Numbered from the stretch's first letter, positions 26,218-36,141 are shown. The stretch: DNA of 64,000 nucleotides from Desmonostoc vinosum HA7617-LM4 (GCA_019359515.1 JAHHHC010000030.1:1-64000), one strand, 5' to 3'. Made by a program: numbers and translations. The notes: generated by a model not told the origin, from the sequence alone.

Positions 26218-27852
26218 ATGAAGGTTGGTATCCCAAAAGAAGTCTACCCTGGTGAACGTCGTGTAGCAGCTACACCAGACACAGCTAAACGTCTGGCTAA
26301 ACTGGGTTTCGACGTGCTAATTGAGTCTAATGCAGGCGCAAGTGCAAATTTTACAGATGATGCTTACATCCAAGCAGAATGTCAGATTGTGCCAGACGCC
26401 TCCACTCTCTGGAAAGAGGCAGATATCGTACTCAAAGTGCGTCCACCCCAAATACACCCAGAACTTGGTAAACATGAAACTGAACTGTTACGCCCAGGAG
26501 GTACGCAAATCGGCTTTATCTGGCCAGCCCAGAACCCAGATTTACTAGAAAAACTGATAGCACGCAAAGCCACAGTGTTGGCGATGGATGCAGTGCCTCG
26601 GATTACACGGGCACAAAAGATGGACGCTTTGAGTTCAATGGCAAATCTCGCAGGCTACCGGGCGGTAATTGAGGCTGCGAATCACTTTGGACGCTTCTTC
26701 AACGGACAGATTACAGCCGCAGGCAAAGTACCACCCGCGAAAGTGCTGATAATTGGTGCTGGTGTCGCTGGACTAGCAGCCATCGGTACCGCCAGAAGCT
26801 TGGGCGCAATTGTCCGCGCTTTTGATACGCGCCTTGTAGTTAAAGAGCAGGTAGAAAGCTTAGGGGCAGAGTTTCTGGAACTCAATTTTGCTGAGGATGG
26901 TACAGGTGAGGGCGGCTACGCCAAGGTGATGAGCGACGAATTTATCAAAGCAGAGATGGAACTGTTTGCCGCTCAAGCCCAAGAGGTTGACATCATCATC
27001 ACAACGGCACTCATCCCAGGTAAAAGAGCGCCTGTGTTGATTACTCAGGAAATGGTTGAGAGTATGAAAGAAGGATCGGTGATCGTCGATATGGCGGCCG
27101 AACAGGGCGGTAATTGCGCCCGTACTCATCCTGGTGAAGTTTACTCTTACCAGGGAGTGACGATTGTCGGTTTAACTGATTTACCCAGTCGCATGGCTCA
27201 ACAAGCCAGCCAGCTTTATGGCATCAATCTTTACCATCTCCTCGAAGAAATGGGTGGAGCTAAAGACTACAAAGTCGATCGCGAGAATGAGGCGATTCGC
27301 GGCGCTTTGATAGTTCATGACGGTGAAATTACTTGGCCACCACCGAAAGAGGACGCGGGGACGCGGGGACAGGGGGACGCGGGGACTCAGATAGGGGGAG
27401 AAGCAAAGACTCAGGGAGGGGGAGAAGCAAAGACTCAGGTAAGAGTAAATACGGAAGCAGGAACACATAAAGATACTGAAAAAATCCCCGCGTCCCCGCG
27501 TCCCTCTGTCCCCGCGTCCTCTTCCCTCCTCTGGCTGCCGCTTGTTGGTTTAGCTCTTGTTGGTATTGGCGTGAGTGCGCCGGCTTCGTTTCTATCTCAT
27601 TTGATTGTGTTTGTGCTGGCGTGTTTTGTGGGCTGGCAAGTGATCTGGAATGTTAAGCCTGCTCTGCACACACCGCTGATGAGTGTCACTAATGCGATTA
27701 GCGGCATCATTATTATTGGCGGGATGCTGCAAATTTCCCAGCTATCAAGTTCATCTACCATCCTGGGAGCGATCGCTATTTTCGTCGGGACAATCAATAT
27801 TTCCGGTGGCTTTCTAGTCACTCAACGTATGCTCAGGATGTTCCAAAAGTGA
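26218..27852 (+). CDS. pntA: NAD(P) transhydrogenase subunit alpha
   Basis: 544 residues. The soluble NAD(H)-binding domain I (1 to about 375; [37 protein letters not shown]) is joined to the four-helix membrane part (about 440-540). With PntB it couples hydride transfer between NADH and NADP to proton movement across the membrane. The frame starts at 26200, but ATG 26218 has AAAAGGAG 7 bases before it and matches family starts. Residues about 378-437, between the soluble and membrane parts, are encoded by a GC-rich inverted repeat, so the protein is longer than E. coli PntA (510). Confidence 0.93.
   Translation: MKVGIPKEVYPGERRVAATPDTAKRLAKLGFDVLIESNAGASANFTDDAYIQAECQIVPDASTLWKEADIVLKVRPPQIHPELGKHETELLRPGGTQIGFIWPAQNPDLLEKLIARKATVLAMDAVPRITRAQKMDALSSMANLAGYRAVIEAANHFGRFFNGQITAAGKVPPAKVLIIGAGVAGLAAIGTARSLGAIVRAFDTRLVVKEQVESLGAEFLELNFAEDGTGEGGYAKVMSDEFIKAEMELFAAQAQEVDIIITTALIPGKRAPVLITQEMVESMKEGSVIVDMAAEQGGNCARTHPGEVYSYQGVTIVGLTDLPSRMAQQASQLYGINLYHLLEEMGGAKDYKVDRENEAIRGALIVHDGEITWPPPKEDAGTRGQGDAGTQIGGEAKTQGGGEAKTQVRVNTEAGTHKDTEKIPASPRPSVPASSSLLWLPLVGLALVGIGVSAPASFLSHLIVFVLACFVGWQVIWNVKPALHTPLMSVTNAISGIIIIGGMLQISQLSSSSTILGAIAIFVGTINISGGFLVTQRMLRMFQK
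27350..27526. repeat. GC-rich inverted repeat translated within pntA
   Basis: The left arm is (GGACGCGG)n-like at 27350-27386, and the right arm is its reverse complement (CCCCGCGTCCCCGCGTCCC ...) at 27486-27522. They enclose about 100 bases with two copies of GGGGGAGAAGCAAAGACTCA. It is open in the pntA frame and encodes the linker between domain I and the membrane part, ending [12 protein letters not shown]. The unit is the same as in intergenic arrays. Confidence 0.88.
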
Positions 27853-28182
27853 AGTACCTACACTTACCCGAAGGTAAGTGTAGGCTTCCCGTCTCATTCG
27901 CCCTTGCCTCGTTAAACCCGTGTTTAATCTGGTCTTACACAGCGTCTCTGCTGATTTCTCAGCTTTATCTCCTCAAGGGAGAACCCAGGCAGCCGCCCAT
28001 CTTCCATAGGCAGTTTAATTGTTTTGCAACACGCTTGTCTTGGAATCACGGCAATAGCCAACCAGCTTTCCTTTGCGTCTTCCCTGATCTAGTCATGTTG
28101 CTGCGGCAAGTCTCACTACTTTGAAGTTAGCCTTTCTGTTCCATACATTCAGGAGGGTCATCGACCATTTAGATATTACCAT

Positions 28183-28209
28183 AAACGTATCACCGATATG
28201 GATACGTTT
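28183..28209. promoter_or_regulatory. Perfect palindrome over the RHH gene start
   Basis: AAACGTATC and GATACGTTT form a perfect 9-bp inverted repeat with a 9-base spacer. It covers the first ATG (28198) and ends one base before the second ATG (28210). It is a good candidate operator for autorepression by the ribbon-helix-helix protein, or an RNA hairpin that hides the start codon. Confidence 0.55.
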
Positions 28210-28389
28210 ATGAAGGAAAAATCTATTAGAGTTAGGTTGTCTGAGAAAAGATATAACAAACTTAAGAGTTGTGCAGAAAGCAAAGAAAAGACAGTTACTC
28301 AACTTGTCGAAGACTGGATCGATAGGTTGCCAAGTCAGAAAACTGGCGATTCCTCCTCGACCCCACTCCCTTATCAACCTAGAGATTGA
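28198..28389 (+). CDS. Small ribbon-helix-helix protein
   Basis: 63 residues with the short strand [16 protein letters not shown] followed by two helices ([17 protein letters not shown]), the pattern of MetJ/Arc-type ribbon-helix-helix DNA binders. A second ATG at 28210 would remove four residues and lies exactly after the palindrome. Similar small proteins are found at the head of cyanobacterial IS1341-type elements, and here it is the only gene left in the element. There is no toxin gene next to it, so a toxin-antitoxin reading is not supported. Confidence 0.65.
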   Translation: MDTFMKEKSIRVRLSEKRYNKLKSCAESKEKTVTQLVEDWIDRLPSQKTGDSSSTPLPYQPRD

Positions 28390-28490
28390 TATTGGTCGGA
28401 GGTCAACTCGTCATCGTCCAACAATTCATCTCAACACCTCCCTACCGGGTAGGTGTGAGCCTTCTTGTTGAAAAAAGTAAAAGGAAACTC

Positions 28491-29936
28491 ATGTCGAACA
28501 ACCTACTGACAGTCGCATATATTGTGGCTAGTGTCTTATTCATTCTCAGCCTGGGGGGGCTTTCTAATCAAGAGACTGCCCGTAAAGGCAATGTTTATGG
28601 CATCATCGGGATGCTGATTGCTTTGTTGACTACAGCACTCTCGCTAGACCTGACTACATACGGTATCCTCACGTCAGTTGTCATCCCAGGAGCCGCAATC
28701 GGTGCGATCGTGGCTGCTCGTGTGGCGATGACTTCCATGCCAGAACTCGTGGCGATGCTGCATAGCTTTGTCGGGTTGGCAGCAGTTCTGGTAGGGATTG
28801 CCAATTATCTGCAAGAGTCGCCATCGCTTACCCCTGTTGAGTCCACAATCCACCAAATCGAAATTTTTGTGGGTGTGTTTATTGGTGCAATCACCTGCAC
28901 AGGTTCGGTAATTGCCTTTGGTAAATTGCGGGGAATTATCAGCAGTAAGCCTTTACTTTTGAGCGGGCGTCACTTGCTTAACCTGGGGATGATTACCGCT
29001 TCCGTCTGGCTGGGTTTCGAGTTCTTGACAACAACAAATCTGACTGGATTGCAAGCGCTGTTGGCAATGATGGCGATCGCTTCCATCTTGGGTGTGCATC
29101 TAGTCATGGCGATCGGTGGTGCTGATATGCCAGTGGTAATTTCCATGCTCAATAGCTACTCTGGATGGGCGGCGGCGGCGGCTGGCTTTATGCTCTCCAA
29201 CGACCTATTAATTATTACAGGTGCGTTGGTGGGTAGTAGTGGTGCCATCCTCAGCTACATTATGTGCAAAGCTATGAACCGTTCCTTCATTAGTGTAATT
29301 CTCGGTGGCTTTGGTGAGCAGACAAGCCCAGCAACTCCTCAAGATGGAGAACAGCCTCAAGGCAACGTCTCCACCGCCACAGTTGAGGATACCGTGGAAC
29401 TCTTGCAAACAGCCAAAAGTGTAATTGTCGTCCCTGGCTACGGTATGGCAGTAGCTCAAGCCCAGCATACTGTATCAGAACTTACTAAGCAGCTGCGCGA
29501 TCGCGGCGTCCAAATTCGCTTTGGTATTCATCCAGTAGCCGGTCGGATGCCAGGACACATGAACGTCCTCTTAGCTGAGGCAAAAGTGCCCTATGATATT
29601 GTCTTAGAAATGGATGAGATTAACGAAGACTTCCCCCAAACGAATGTTGTATTAGTGATTGGTGCTAACGACACAGTTAATCCCAGTGCTTTAGAAAATC
29701 CTCAAAGCCTGATTGCAGGGATGCCAGTATTAGAGGTATGGAAAGCTGACTGCGTTGTAGTCATGAAGCGGAGTATGGCCAGTGGCTACGCTGGAGTTGA
29801 AAATCCCCTATTTTACAAAGATAACACCCGGATGTTATTTGGCGATGCTAAGAAAAATCTAGATGCGATCGTCGCTAAATTTGCCCAGCCAAGTGAGGAA
29901 ACTCCAAACTTCCGCCACCCAGCAAAAGTTGCATAG
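28491..29936 (+). CDS. pntB: NAD(P) transhydrogenase subunit beta
   Basis: 481 residues: eight to nine membrane helices (about 1-265), a loop with a Gln/Pro-rich linker, then the NADP(H)-binding domain III (about 300-470; [49 protein letters not shown]). The frame is open from 28386, but ATG 28491 with AAAAGGAAA 6 bases before it begins the conserved [17 protein letters not shown]. It forms the transhydrogenase with PntA although a mini-element has separated the two genes. Confidence 0.95.
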   Translation: MSNNLLTVAYIVASVLFILSLGGLSNQETARKGNVYGIIGMLIALLTTALSLDLTTYGILTSVVIPGAAIGAIVAARVAMTSMPELVAMLHSFVGLAAVLVGIANYLQESPSLTPVESTIHQIEIFVGVFIGAITCTGSVIAFGKLRGIISSKPLLLSGRHLLNLGMITASVWLGFEFLTTTNLTGLQALLAMMAIASILGVHLVMAIGGADMPVVISMLNSYSGWAAAAAGFMLSNDLLIITGALVGSSGAILSYIMCKAMNRSFISVILGGFGEQTSPATPQDGEQPQGNVSTATVEDTVELLQTAKSVIVVPGYGMAVAQAQHTVSELTKQLRDRGVQIRFGIHPVAGRMPGHMNVLLAEAKVPYDIVLEMDEINEDFPQTNVVLVIGANDTVNPSALENPQSLIAGMPVLEVWKADCVVVMKRSMASGYAGVENPLFYKDNTRMLFGDAKKNLDAIVAKFAQPSEETPNFRHPAKVA

Positions 29937-29937
29937 T

Positions 29938-29962
29938 CAACTGGGGACTGGGGACTGGGAAA
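29938..29962. repeat. GGGGACT tandem repeat behind pntB
   Basis: Two to three copies of CTGGGGA begin 5 bases after the pntB stop. Confidence 0.7.
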
Positions 29963-30071
29963 AGTTTTTTAAAATTTGGTGGTGGGTGATGCAACCACCA
30001 TAATTGTCATCCTGAAATCCGTCTAATCCATGATCAACATCTTAATCTTCCGTGTAATCCAGTAATCCCTA

Positions 30072-30980
30072 TTAATCCGTGATCAAGGCTAAGGTAGCAG
30101 CAGCTGTTTCAGCTAAAATACTAATTAGCCGATATAGAGCGATCGCACTAATTACTAAAGCAGTCGGAAAATGATGTTGCAAAAGAGCGATCGCAGTTGC
30201 TTCAAACACACCCAACCCACCAGGCGCACCCGGAACAATCAAACCTAATAACCAAGCGCAACTAAAAGCACCCAGCAACAACGGAATTTGACTTATATTG
30301 AACGAACTTAAAGCAAATACAGTTAATATAAAACCAGTACCACGCAATCCTAAAAAGCCTAATTCTCCCAACAAAGGTTTGAGGGGATAGCGTTGAAGAT
30401 ATAAGGGAATATTTAGCTGGGTACTGGTAGTAGCAGATTTTTTAGTTTTTAATCTGTATAGAAAGCGAATAATCGGATTCAAAAACCGAGGATGAATAGT
30501 ACAAAGAACTAGAAATAAGCTGAATAATTGTAGTATTTGTAGAACAAAATTAGTATTAGCTATTGCTAATTGGCTACCAAATAAAATTATCACAATTGAC
30601 GCGGCACTAGCCATTAGTAGCGGTTCTAACAAAACACTTAAAGTAGCAGCACCAGCAGAAATATTAGCTTCTTTGGCTGCAACAATTCGTCCATAGTAAT
30701 GCCAAACATTACCTGGTAAGTACTTAGCAATGTTTGTTTTGAGGTAAACTTGGATAAACTGGGAAACTGGCACAGGTTGATTTAACTCTTGCAAAACCCA
30801 AGTCCAAATCCAGCCTGCCCAAGTATGCGCCAGTAGAGTAATAACTGTAGCGATCGCTAAAATCGCCCACCCTACTCCATCAATGCGGATCGCGTTCACT
30901 TCTAGCCAATGATCCTTTATGGCTTTACCTACAAAGAACAATGTCCCACCCAAAACTATCCAGCGGAAAATTTGCTTCAT
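30072..30980 (-). CDS. Flippase-like membrane protein (LPG synthase TM / UPF0104 family)
   Basis: 302 residues, almost entirely membrane helices (about seven to eight). The block LPGNVWHYYGRI and the glycine-rich GLIVPGAPGGLGVFEATAIALL near the end are signatures of the lysylphosphatidylglycerol-synthase transmembrane family, whose members move lipids or lipid-linked sugars or act as synthase membrane domains. There is no catalytic GNAT-like domain, so a flippase-like role is more likely than lipid synthesis. Its stop codon lies inside a short repeat (GGATTAATAGGGATTAC). Confidence 0.8.
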   Translation of the reverse strand: MKQIFRWIVLGGTLFFVGKAIKDHWLEVNAIRIDGVGWAILAIATVITLLAHTWAGWIWTWVLQELNQPVPVSQFIQVYLKTNIAKYLPGNVWHYYGRIVAAKEANISAGAATLSVLLEPLLMASAASIVIILFGSQLAIANTNFVLQILQLFSLFLVLCTIHPRFLNPIIRFLYRLKTKKSATTSTQLNIPLYLQRYPLKPLLGELGFLGLRGTGFILTVFALSSFNISQIPLLLGAFSCAWLLGLIVPGAPGGLGVFEATAIALLQHHFPTALVISAIALYRLISILAETAAATLALITD

Positions 30981-31676
30981 GAATTTGGTGATTGAAGATT
31001 CGAGAAATCTAGGCTGAACTCACAAATATTATGCTATTTTAACCAAACAACTAAGGTTTTTGATGTTGCTGAATCTAGGGATCAATGTCTCACGCATAGA
31101 CGCGAAGGCACAAAGGAAAATCTCTAAAATTATCCTACATTATTTCTGCAACACTCTTTTTAAATAAAATTCTTGATATAAGACTCCTATTTAATCTCTG
31201 AAACAATTCAGTACCAATCGAAAAGGGTTTTTCCTACTCATAGCCTATCGCGCTGGTGCTGCGCTTCTCTGCGAGACGCTTCGCGATCGCGTACCACGCA
31301 AGTAATTTCAAAAATCAAAATGGATTACTATATATTCAAAGGTAGTTGACTATCTTTCTAGAGACTTATGTCAGTAAGCAGAAATTCAATTCTCAATTTG
31401 TCATCAAATTACATACTACTAAAAACCTTTAATACAAACAATATAGGCTAAAACTTCTGCTCTTAGTTTATATCTCTCTACAGTTAGATAAAAATAGTAT
31501 TCTGATCCTAATTAATATGTGACCTGCGCTAGATGTAAAGGTGATTTTATTATTCGTATCTTAAACGAGGGTTATTCAAAAACTAACTAGCTAAAACAAG
31601 TACAAAAACTTACTGAATGAATAAAATAATTCTTCAGTCAAGTTATGGGCTTATTCTTAAATGCAAGGAGGAATAG
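30981..31676. other. Long intergenic region upstream of the lipoprotein pair
   Basis: 696 bases, AT-rich, with a short GC-rich repeat near 31245-31300 (CTGCGAGACGCTTCGCGATCGCG). I find no convincing coding frame. The right end carries AAGGAGGAATAG, a strong ribosome binding site for the 31677 gene. Confidence 0.5.
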
Positions 31677-32243
31677 GTGAACAATTTGATAGCTTTGTTG
31701 AAAAAACTAAAACTGCGCCAGATTTTAACTGTCTTTTTGGCTGGAATATTGTTGATGGTTAGCACTGGATGTAGTGGGGCAAATGTTCAAGGTGCAAATC
31801 CCCAAAACCCTGCTGTGCAAGCTGGTAGAGCAAATAATCCCTATAAAGGTGGTGGAGACAAATATAGTAACTATAGGATGTCTACTGACCCAAAAATAAC
31901 CAACCAAAAAGATAATCAAGGACGTGAACAAGCTACTCTACAGCTAAATTCACAGTTGCTAATTGCCACAAATAAAGAATCTGAATTACTGTATCCCGGT
32001 GCGGAAACACCAGTAGGCAGACTCAAAAAAGAGGCAGAACTACCAATCATTACTAAAGAAAACTTCCAACGCCCTGAACCAGGTAACTTGATTCAACGTG
32101 AACCTAATATAGGAACTCGAGTTAAAGAACGGCTGGAAACTGTAACAGAGGAAGTTGGAGAAGCGTCTGGCTTTCTCAAAAATAAAGCGGATGAAGCCAG
32201 CATTAGACCGGAATTGAAAGCAAATCCAGCAGTACGCAGATAA
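31677..32243 (+). CDS. Lipoprotein-like protein (first of a paralogous pair)
   Basis: 188 residues from a GTG preceded by AAGGAGGAATAG. A basic N-terminus and hydrophobic helix (about 14-30) end in STGC with Cys32, a non-canonical lipobox. The exported part is polar and low in hydrophobics (GGGDKYSNYRMSTDPK). The N-terminus closely matches the next gene (LTVFLAGI, Cys32), so the two arose by duplication. I recognise no function. An envelope location is inferred. Confidence 0.7.
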   Translation: MNNLIALLKKLKLRQILTVFLAGILLMVSTGCSGANVQGANPQNPAVQAGRANNPYKGGGDKYSNYRMSTDPKITNQKDNQGREQATLQLNSQLLIATNKESELLYPGAETPVGRLKKEAELPIITKENFQRPEPGNLIQREPNIGTRVKERLETVTEEVGEASGFLKNKADEASIRPELKANPAVRR

Positions 32244-32294
32244 GGCTGGAGATTTGACATTTAACTGGAATACAAAAAAGCAAGGAGTAGAACT

Positions 32295-32885
32295 ATGCAA
32301 AGAGTAATCGCTTGGTTGAAAAATATTCGTCCAGTGAAAGTTTTAACAGTTTTCTTGGCAGGAATTTTTCTATTCTTGACTCAAGCCTGTAACCGTCCAA
32401 ACATCGCAGCTCAACCACCTCAACCCGGTGCCCAAGTACCTAATGCTGAACGTTACGATCCTACCAAAAGTTATCCTCTCTCTTCTCCTGAACGGGGAAT
32501 GAATAACTTTAGTGATGTAGACCCAAGATCAAGAACAGCCGAGAAAGCAGCACAGGACAAAGCTGAAGCGTTGGTAAGAAATGCCCAGAAAAACATTAAT
32601 CAAAAGGGAGTTAACAACCCAGCAGATTATGTGGAAAATTTTCGCCAAGGTACGCCTTTAGGTGAAAGAGTAAAACGCTTGGGTGAGAATGTCGGTGGTT
32701 CAGCGGATGAAGTTCGCGAAGGTGTAGTTAGAGGAACTCAACGCGGAATTGAAAACATCAAAGAAAATACCCAAGACCTCACTAAAAATGTTCAACGTGG
32801 GACTGAGGATGTGAAAAGAAACGCTCAACGTACCGTTGATGACGCAGGCGCAAAAGTTAACAGAACAATTAGAGACGCTGCCTAA
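32295..32885 (+). CDS. Lipoprotein-like protein with amphipathic helical repeats
   Basis: 196 residues. The N-terminus parallels the preceding gene (VKVLTVFLAGIFLF, then Cys32). The C-terminal half is a series of 11-residue-like amphipathic repeats (RGTQRGIENIKENTQDL, RGTEDVKRNAQRTVDD), reminiscent of LEA or apolipoprotein-type helices. These often stabilise membranes or proteins during stress, but that is an analogy. AAGGAG lies 9 bases before the ATG. The gene is 51 bases after its paralogue and probably co-transcribed. Confidence 0.7.
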   Translation: MQRVIAWLKNIRPVKVLTVFLAGIFLFLTQACNRPNIAAQPPQPGAQVPNAERYDPTKSYPLSSPERGMNNFSDVDPRSRTAEKAAQDKAEALVRNAQKNINQKGVNNPADYVENFRQGTPLGERVKRLGENVGGSADEVREGVVRGTQRGIENIKENTQDLTKNVQRGTEDVKRNAQRTVDDAGAKVNRTIRDAA

Positions 32886-33102
32886 AAGCTAGTTAACGAA
32901 GAAGGCCAAGAAATGAGGGGAAGTTAAGCAACACTTCCCCTTGTTTTTTGTATGTTTTTGTTTGCTTGTTTGCAGTTCTACCAATTCTCTAAAATTCGGC
33001 TACACATTCAAACTCCGAAACCCATACTAAATAAGAGTTTCTTAATTACGAACTACGTTAGCGTAGCGGTAGCGAGTCATCGAGCGTCATTACGAATTGC
33101 TA

Positions 33103-33687
33103 TTAGTCACTTTCTCCAGCATTGAGTATTTGCTGTGCTGTAAGCTGTAATTCAGGGAAGATGGTAGAAACGATTGCCGTATTTCCTATAAATTTGGTTG
33201 CTTCATAAAATCCGTCAACCAAGGTTAATACAGCGATTTTGTTTGTTTGTGGGTCAACAATCCAATACTCAGCAATTCCTCTTGCAGCATACTCAGAACG
33301 TTTGTAGCGATAGTCTCGGTCTTCATTGGCTTTGCCAGGAGAAACAACTTCAATCACCAATAATGGAGGCGGCATATCCAGTGTAATTGTGGATTGCGTT
33401 GCGCCTTTTAAAGCTGTTGCTAGTTCATCCGTCAGCACGATTAAATCAGGAATGCGAGTTGTTGCACGAGAACCAGAGATCACAATTTCAACTTTGTTAC
33501 TTAAGCAATTGATGGGAACAAATTTGAGTAAATTTACTAGTAAGAATAGAGATATCTGTACATTTTTTGGGCTTTCGGGTGGCACTGCAACTAACTCTCC
33601 TGCCACCAACTCATATTGGTTATCTGTGCCATCGTCATATTTTAAATATTCTTCCAACGTTAGCCGTTTGCCAGCGATTGCGGTCAT
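33103..33687 (-). CDS. Uma2 family endonuclease-like protein (DUF820)
   Basis: 194 residues with the Uma2 pattern: LTLEEYLKY start, YELVAGELV, RIPDLIVL and LLVIEVVSPGKANEDRDYRYKRSEYAARGIAEYWIVDP, containing the PD-(D/E)XK-like Asp, Glu and Lys positions. This family is greatly expanded in cyanobacteria and its biological role is not established. It is a single gene. A second, divergent member lies at 39719. Confidence 0.88.
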   Translation of the reverse strand: MTAIAGKRLTLEEYLKYDDGTDNQYELVAGELVAVPPESPKNVQISLFLLVNLLKFVPINCLSNKVEIVISGSRATTRIPDLIVLTDELATALKGATQSTITLDMPPPLLVIEVVSPGKANEDRDYRYKRSEYAARGIAEYWIVDPQTNKIAVLTLVDGFYEATKFIGNTAIVSTIFPELQLTAQQILNAGESD

Positions 33688-33776
33688 ATGGCGTAAAGGT
33701 AAGTTGCGTGCTGATATTTTAGCAAATTTATATTCAGAAGACGCGCCATGGCGCGTCTCTAAAAAAATTGTTAGTT

Positions 33777-34769
33777 CTAAAACTGTTGTAAAAAGCGCAA
33801 ATCGCTGGCGTATAAGCGGCGAATATCATCGATTTGGTGTAACACCATGGCAAAGCGTTCTACACCAAAACCGGCAGCAAATCCAGTGTACACTTCTGGG
33901 TCGTATCCCACGGCTTTGAGGACATTGGGATCGACCATACCGCAACCCATCACCTCTAACCAGCGTCCATTCCATTCCAAGTCCACTTCCGCAGATGGTT
34001 CGGTAAATGGGAAATAGCTAGCACGAAAGCGAATTGGTAGATCACCAAACATTGATTGTAAAAATACTTTAATAGTGCCCTTGAGGTCTGTAAATGTCAG
34101 TCCCTCATCAATTGCTAAAAGTTCTATCTGATGGAAAACGGCTGAGTGAGTGGCATCTACATTATCTCGTCGATAAACTCGTCCTGGTGCTACAACACGG
34201 ATGGATGGTTCTTCAACTTCCATGTAACGGATTTGCACTGATGAGGTGTGAGTCCGTAGCAGATTACCATCTGGTAGGTAGAAGGTATCCTGCATATCAC
34301 GGGCGGGGTGGTCGGGTGGGGTATTGAGAGCCTCGAAATTGTAGTAGTCTGTCTCCATTTCTGGCCCTTGGGCTACGGTGTAGCCCATACCAACAAGGAT
34401 ATCCAACGCTTGGTCAATAATGCCATTGAGGGGATGGATGCGACCTTGGGGGCGATAAATCCCTGGCATAGTTACATCTAGAGTTTCAGCTTCTAGCTGT
34501 AAGCGAATTTGTGCTGTTTCCAAGGCGGTGCGTTGCTGGTCTAGACTAGTTTGCAGGGACTCCTTAACTGTATTGGCGATCGCCCCGATTTTCGGTCGTT
34601 CCTCTGCACTCATCTGTCCCATGCTACGCAACAATGCCCCCAATTGCCCCTTTTTACCTAGATAGCTGACTCTAAGTTCCTCTAGGCGTTCTAGAGTATC
34701 GGCGGCTGCGATCGCTTTTTCTCCTTCTTGCTGTAATGCTAATAGTTGAGCTTCTAAATTGTTAGTCAT
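33777..34769 (-). CDS. pheS: Phenylalanine-tRNA ligase alpha subunit
   Basis: 330 residues, the normal length. An N-terminal coiled-coil tRNA-contact region (about 1-95) precedes the class II synthetase core, with HPLNGIIDQ, the motif 2 region ([30 protein letters not shown]) and motif 3 ([18 protein letters not shown]). It charges tRNA-Phe together with PheT, which is not in the window. Tandem TAGTCAATAG-like repeats stand directly before the start. Confidence 0.95.
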   Translation of the reverse strand: MTNNLEAQLLALQQEGEKAIAAADTLERLEELRVSYLGKKGQLGALLRSMGQMSAEERPKIGAIANTVKESLQTSLDQQRTALETAQIRLQLEAETLDVTMPGIYRPQGRIHPLNGIIDQALDILVGMGYTVAQGPEMETDYYNFEALNTPPDHPARDMQDTFYLPDGNLLRTHTSSVQIRYMEVEEPSIRVVAPGRVYRRDNVDATHSAVFHQIELLAIDEGLTFTDLKGTIKVFLQSMFGDLPIRFRASYFPFTEPSAEVDLEWNGRWLEVMGCGMVDPNVLKAVGYDPEVYTGFAAGFGVERFAMVLHQIDDIRRLYASDLRFLQQF

Positions 34770-34972
34770 TAGTTATTAGTCAATGGTTAATAGTCAATAG
34801 TCATTAGCAAATGACAAAGGACAAATAATACTATTTCTTTTTACCAGTTTAGAAGGGATTGAGCGTCAGAGGTTTTTTTTTGTTCTGGACTTGTGATATC
34901 AAACATTGACAATTGAACCATGACTGTTAACCATTGACTATTGACCGCCAGTTGACTGTTGACCACTGACAC
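34770..34972. repeat. Divergent pheS / surE region made of short repeats
   Basis: Both borders are degenerate heptamer repeats (TTAGTCATTAG... on the pheS side; TTGACTATTGACC...TTGACTGTTGACC on the surE side), leaving only about 90 bases of unique sequence in the middle for two promoters. Confidence 0.6.
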
Positions 34973-35770
34973 ATGAAATTACTTGTTAGCAATGATGATG
35001 GCATTTCGGCTTTAGGTATTCGTACCTTAGCTAACTGTTTGGCAGAAGCAGGGCATGATGTCACTGTAGTTTGCCCTGATCGGGAGCGATCGGCAACTGG
35101 ACATGGATTAACTATGCACCAGCCAATTCGCGCCGAAATTATCGAATCAGTTTTTCACCCTGCTGTTAAAGCTTGGGCTTGCGATGGCACTCCTTCAGAC
35201 TGCGTAAAACTCGCTCTGTGGGCTTTGCTAAAGTCTCCCCCCGATTTGGTGCTGTCTGGTATTAATCAAGGCGCTAACTTAGGTACAGAAATTCTTTATT
35301 CTGGCACTGTTTCAGCAGCAATGGAAGGTCTGATCGAAGGCATTCCCAGTATAGCGCTGAGTCTTGCTAGTGGGATCTCGAAGGATTTTCAACCTGCTGC
35401 TCAGTTTGCCAAAATTTTAGTAGACAAAATAGCACAAGAACCTCTACCTGATTTGATGTTGCTGAATGTTAATGTTCCTGCTGTCAAATGGGAAGAAATT
35501 ACCGGAGTCAGTTTTACTCGTCAGGGAGTACGCCGCTATGTTGACGTGTTTGATAAGCGAGTCGATCCTCGAGGAAAAACGTACTACTGGTTAACCGGAG
35601 AAGTAATTGAAGACATAGAACCCCCAACCGGATTAAACCTGCCTCAAAACATACCTACAGATGTGCATGTTATCCGTAAAAACTACATCAGTATAACGCC
35701 ATTGCAATACAATCTTACTTATGCAAATGGACTACATAAATTATCACAATGGAAATTCCAGTTTCCTTAA
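34973..35770 (+). CDS. surE: 5'/3'-nucleotidase SurE
   Basis: 265 residues with the metal-binding [16 protein letters not shown] start, SNxxxNLG-type [25 protein letters not shown] and the following helical region, all typical of SurE, a divalent-metal nucleotidase and exopolyphosphatase linked to stress survival. The ATG follows directly on a TTGACC-type repeat. A hairpin with T-rich tail lies about 55 bases behind the stop. Confidence 0.94.
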   Translation: MKLLVSNDDGISALGIRTLANCLAEAGHDVTVVCPDRERSATGHGLTMHQPIRAEIIESVFHPAVKAWACDGTPSDCVKLALWALLKSPPDLVLSGINQGANLGTEILYSGTVSAAMEGLIEGIPSIALSLASGISKDFQPAAQFAKILVDKIAQEPLPDLMLLNVNVPAVKWEEITGVSFTRQGVRRYVDVFDKRVDPRGKTYYWLTGEVIEDIEPPTGLNLPQNIPTDVHVIRKNYISITPLQYNLTYANGLHKLSQWKFQFP

Positions 35771-35825
35771 ATTATGGTGCTTATAGACAAATAAATCGAG
35801 TTATCGCAACAATCGGGTCTCAAAC

Positions 35826-35850
35826 TTCGCCTTTTAAGGCGAAAATTTTG
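35826..35850 (+). terminator. Hairpin behind surE
   Basis: TTCGCCTT and AAGGCGAA form a short perfect stem followed by AATTTTGG, about 55 bases after the surE stop. It may be a terminator; the loop is very small and the T-run is short. Confidence 0.45.
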
Positions 35851-36141
35851 GGGATCAGGGTATAAATCCCCGTGACAAAAACGGCCTCCTGCCTCCTGAC
35901 TTCGTTAATTGAATACATCACCAGAAAATGTAGGCTATAAAGTAGGAGCGCTTTTAAGATCAAAGACAAAAAAACTTGTGCTTTGTAATACTTCCCCTTC
36001 TTTTACACAATCAGCCAGAAACGGAGTATGCTGTTTTACCAATAAATCCTTCTCTACCAAAGGCAGGATACAGCATAAACTTAAACACAATAAGTAACAT
36101 TTTTTTAATTGATCGCCCGCTCAGTCCAGCAAGCAACACCC
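35851..36141. other. Intergenic region between surE and the MBL gene
   Basis: Contains a second small hairpin (GGGGAT/ATCCCC) and an AT-rich stretch. A 62-codon open frame (35909-36097) shows no start signal or recognisable domain and is not called. Confidence 0.45.

Larger units (their letters stand above)
27853..28465 (+). mobile_element. IS200/IS605-like mini-element between pntA and pntB
   Basis: Some 610 bases separate pntA and pntB. The left end carries a strong hairpin (CCTACACTTACC CGAA GGTAAGTGTAGG, 27859-27886), and the right end another (CACCTCCCTACC GGGTAGGTGTG, about 28433-28455). Subterminal hairpins and an early RHH gene fit cyanobacterial IS200/IS605 (IS1341-group) elements, but tnpB and tnpA are missing. 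The pntB ribosome site starts about 25 bases after the right hairpin. Boundaries are approximate. Confidence 0.5.

Noticed and set aside
28198-28389. RHH protein as antitoxin of a toxin-antitoxin pair
   Set aside because: No toxin-sized frame lies next to it. The hairpins on both sides fit a mini-element better.
31245-31300. GC-rich palindromic stretch as a regulatory RNA
   Set aside because: It is a short dispersed repeat with HIP1-like sequence and shows no conserved RNA fold that I can name.
35909-36097. 62-codon frame behind surE
   Set aside because: No ribosome binding site, no domain, and the composition looks non-coding.
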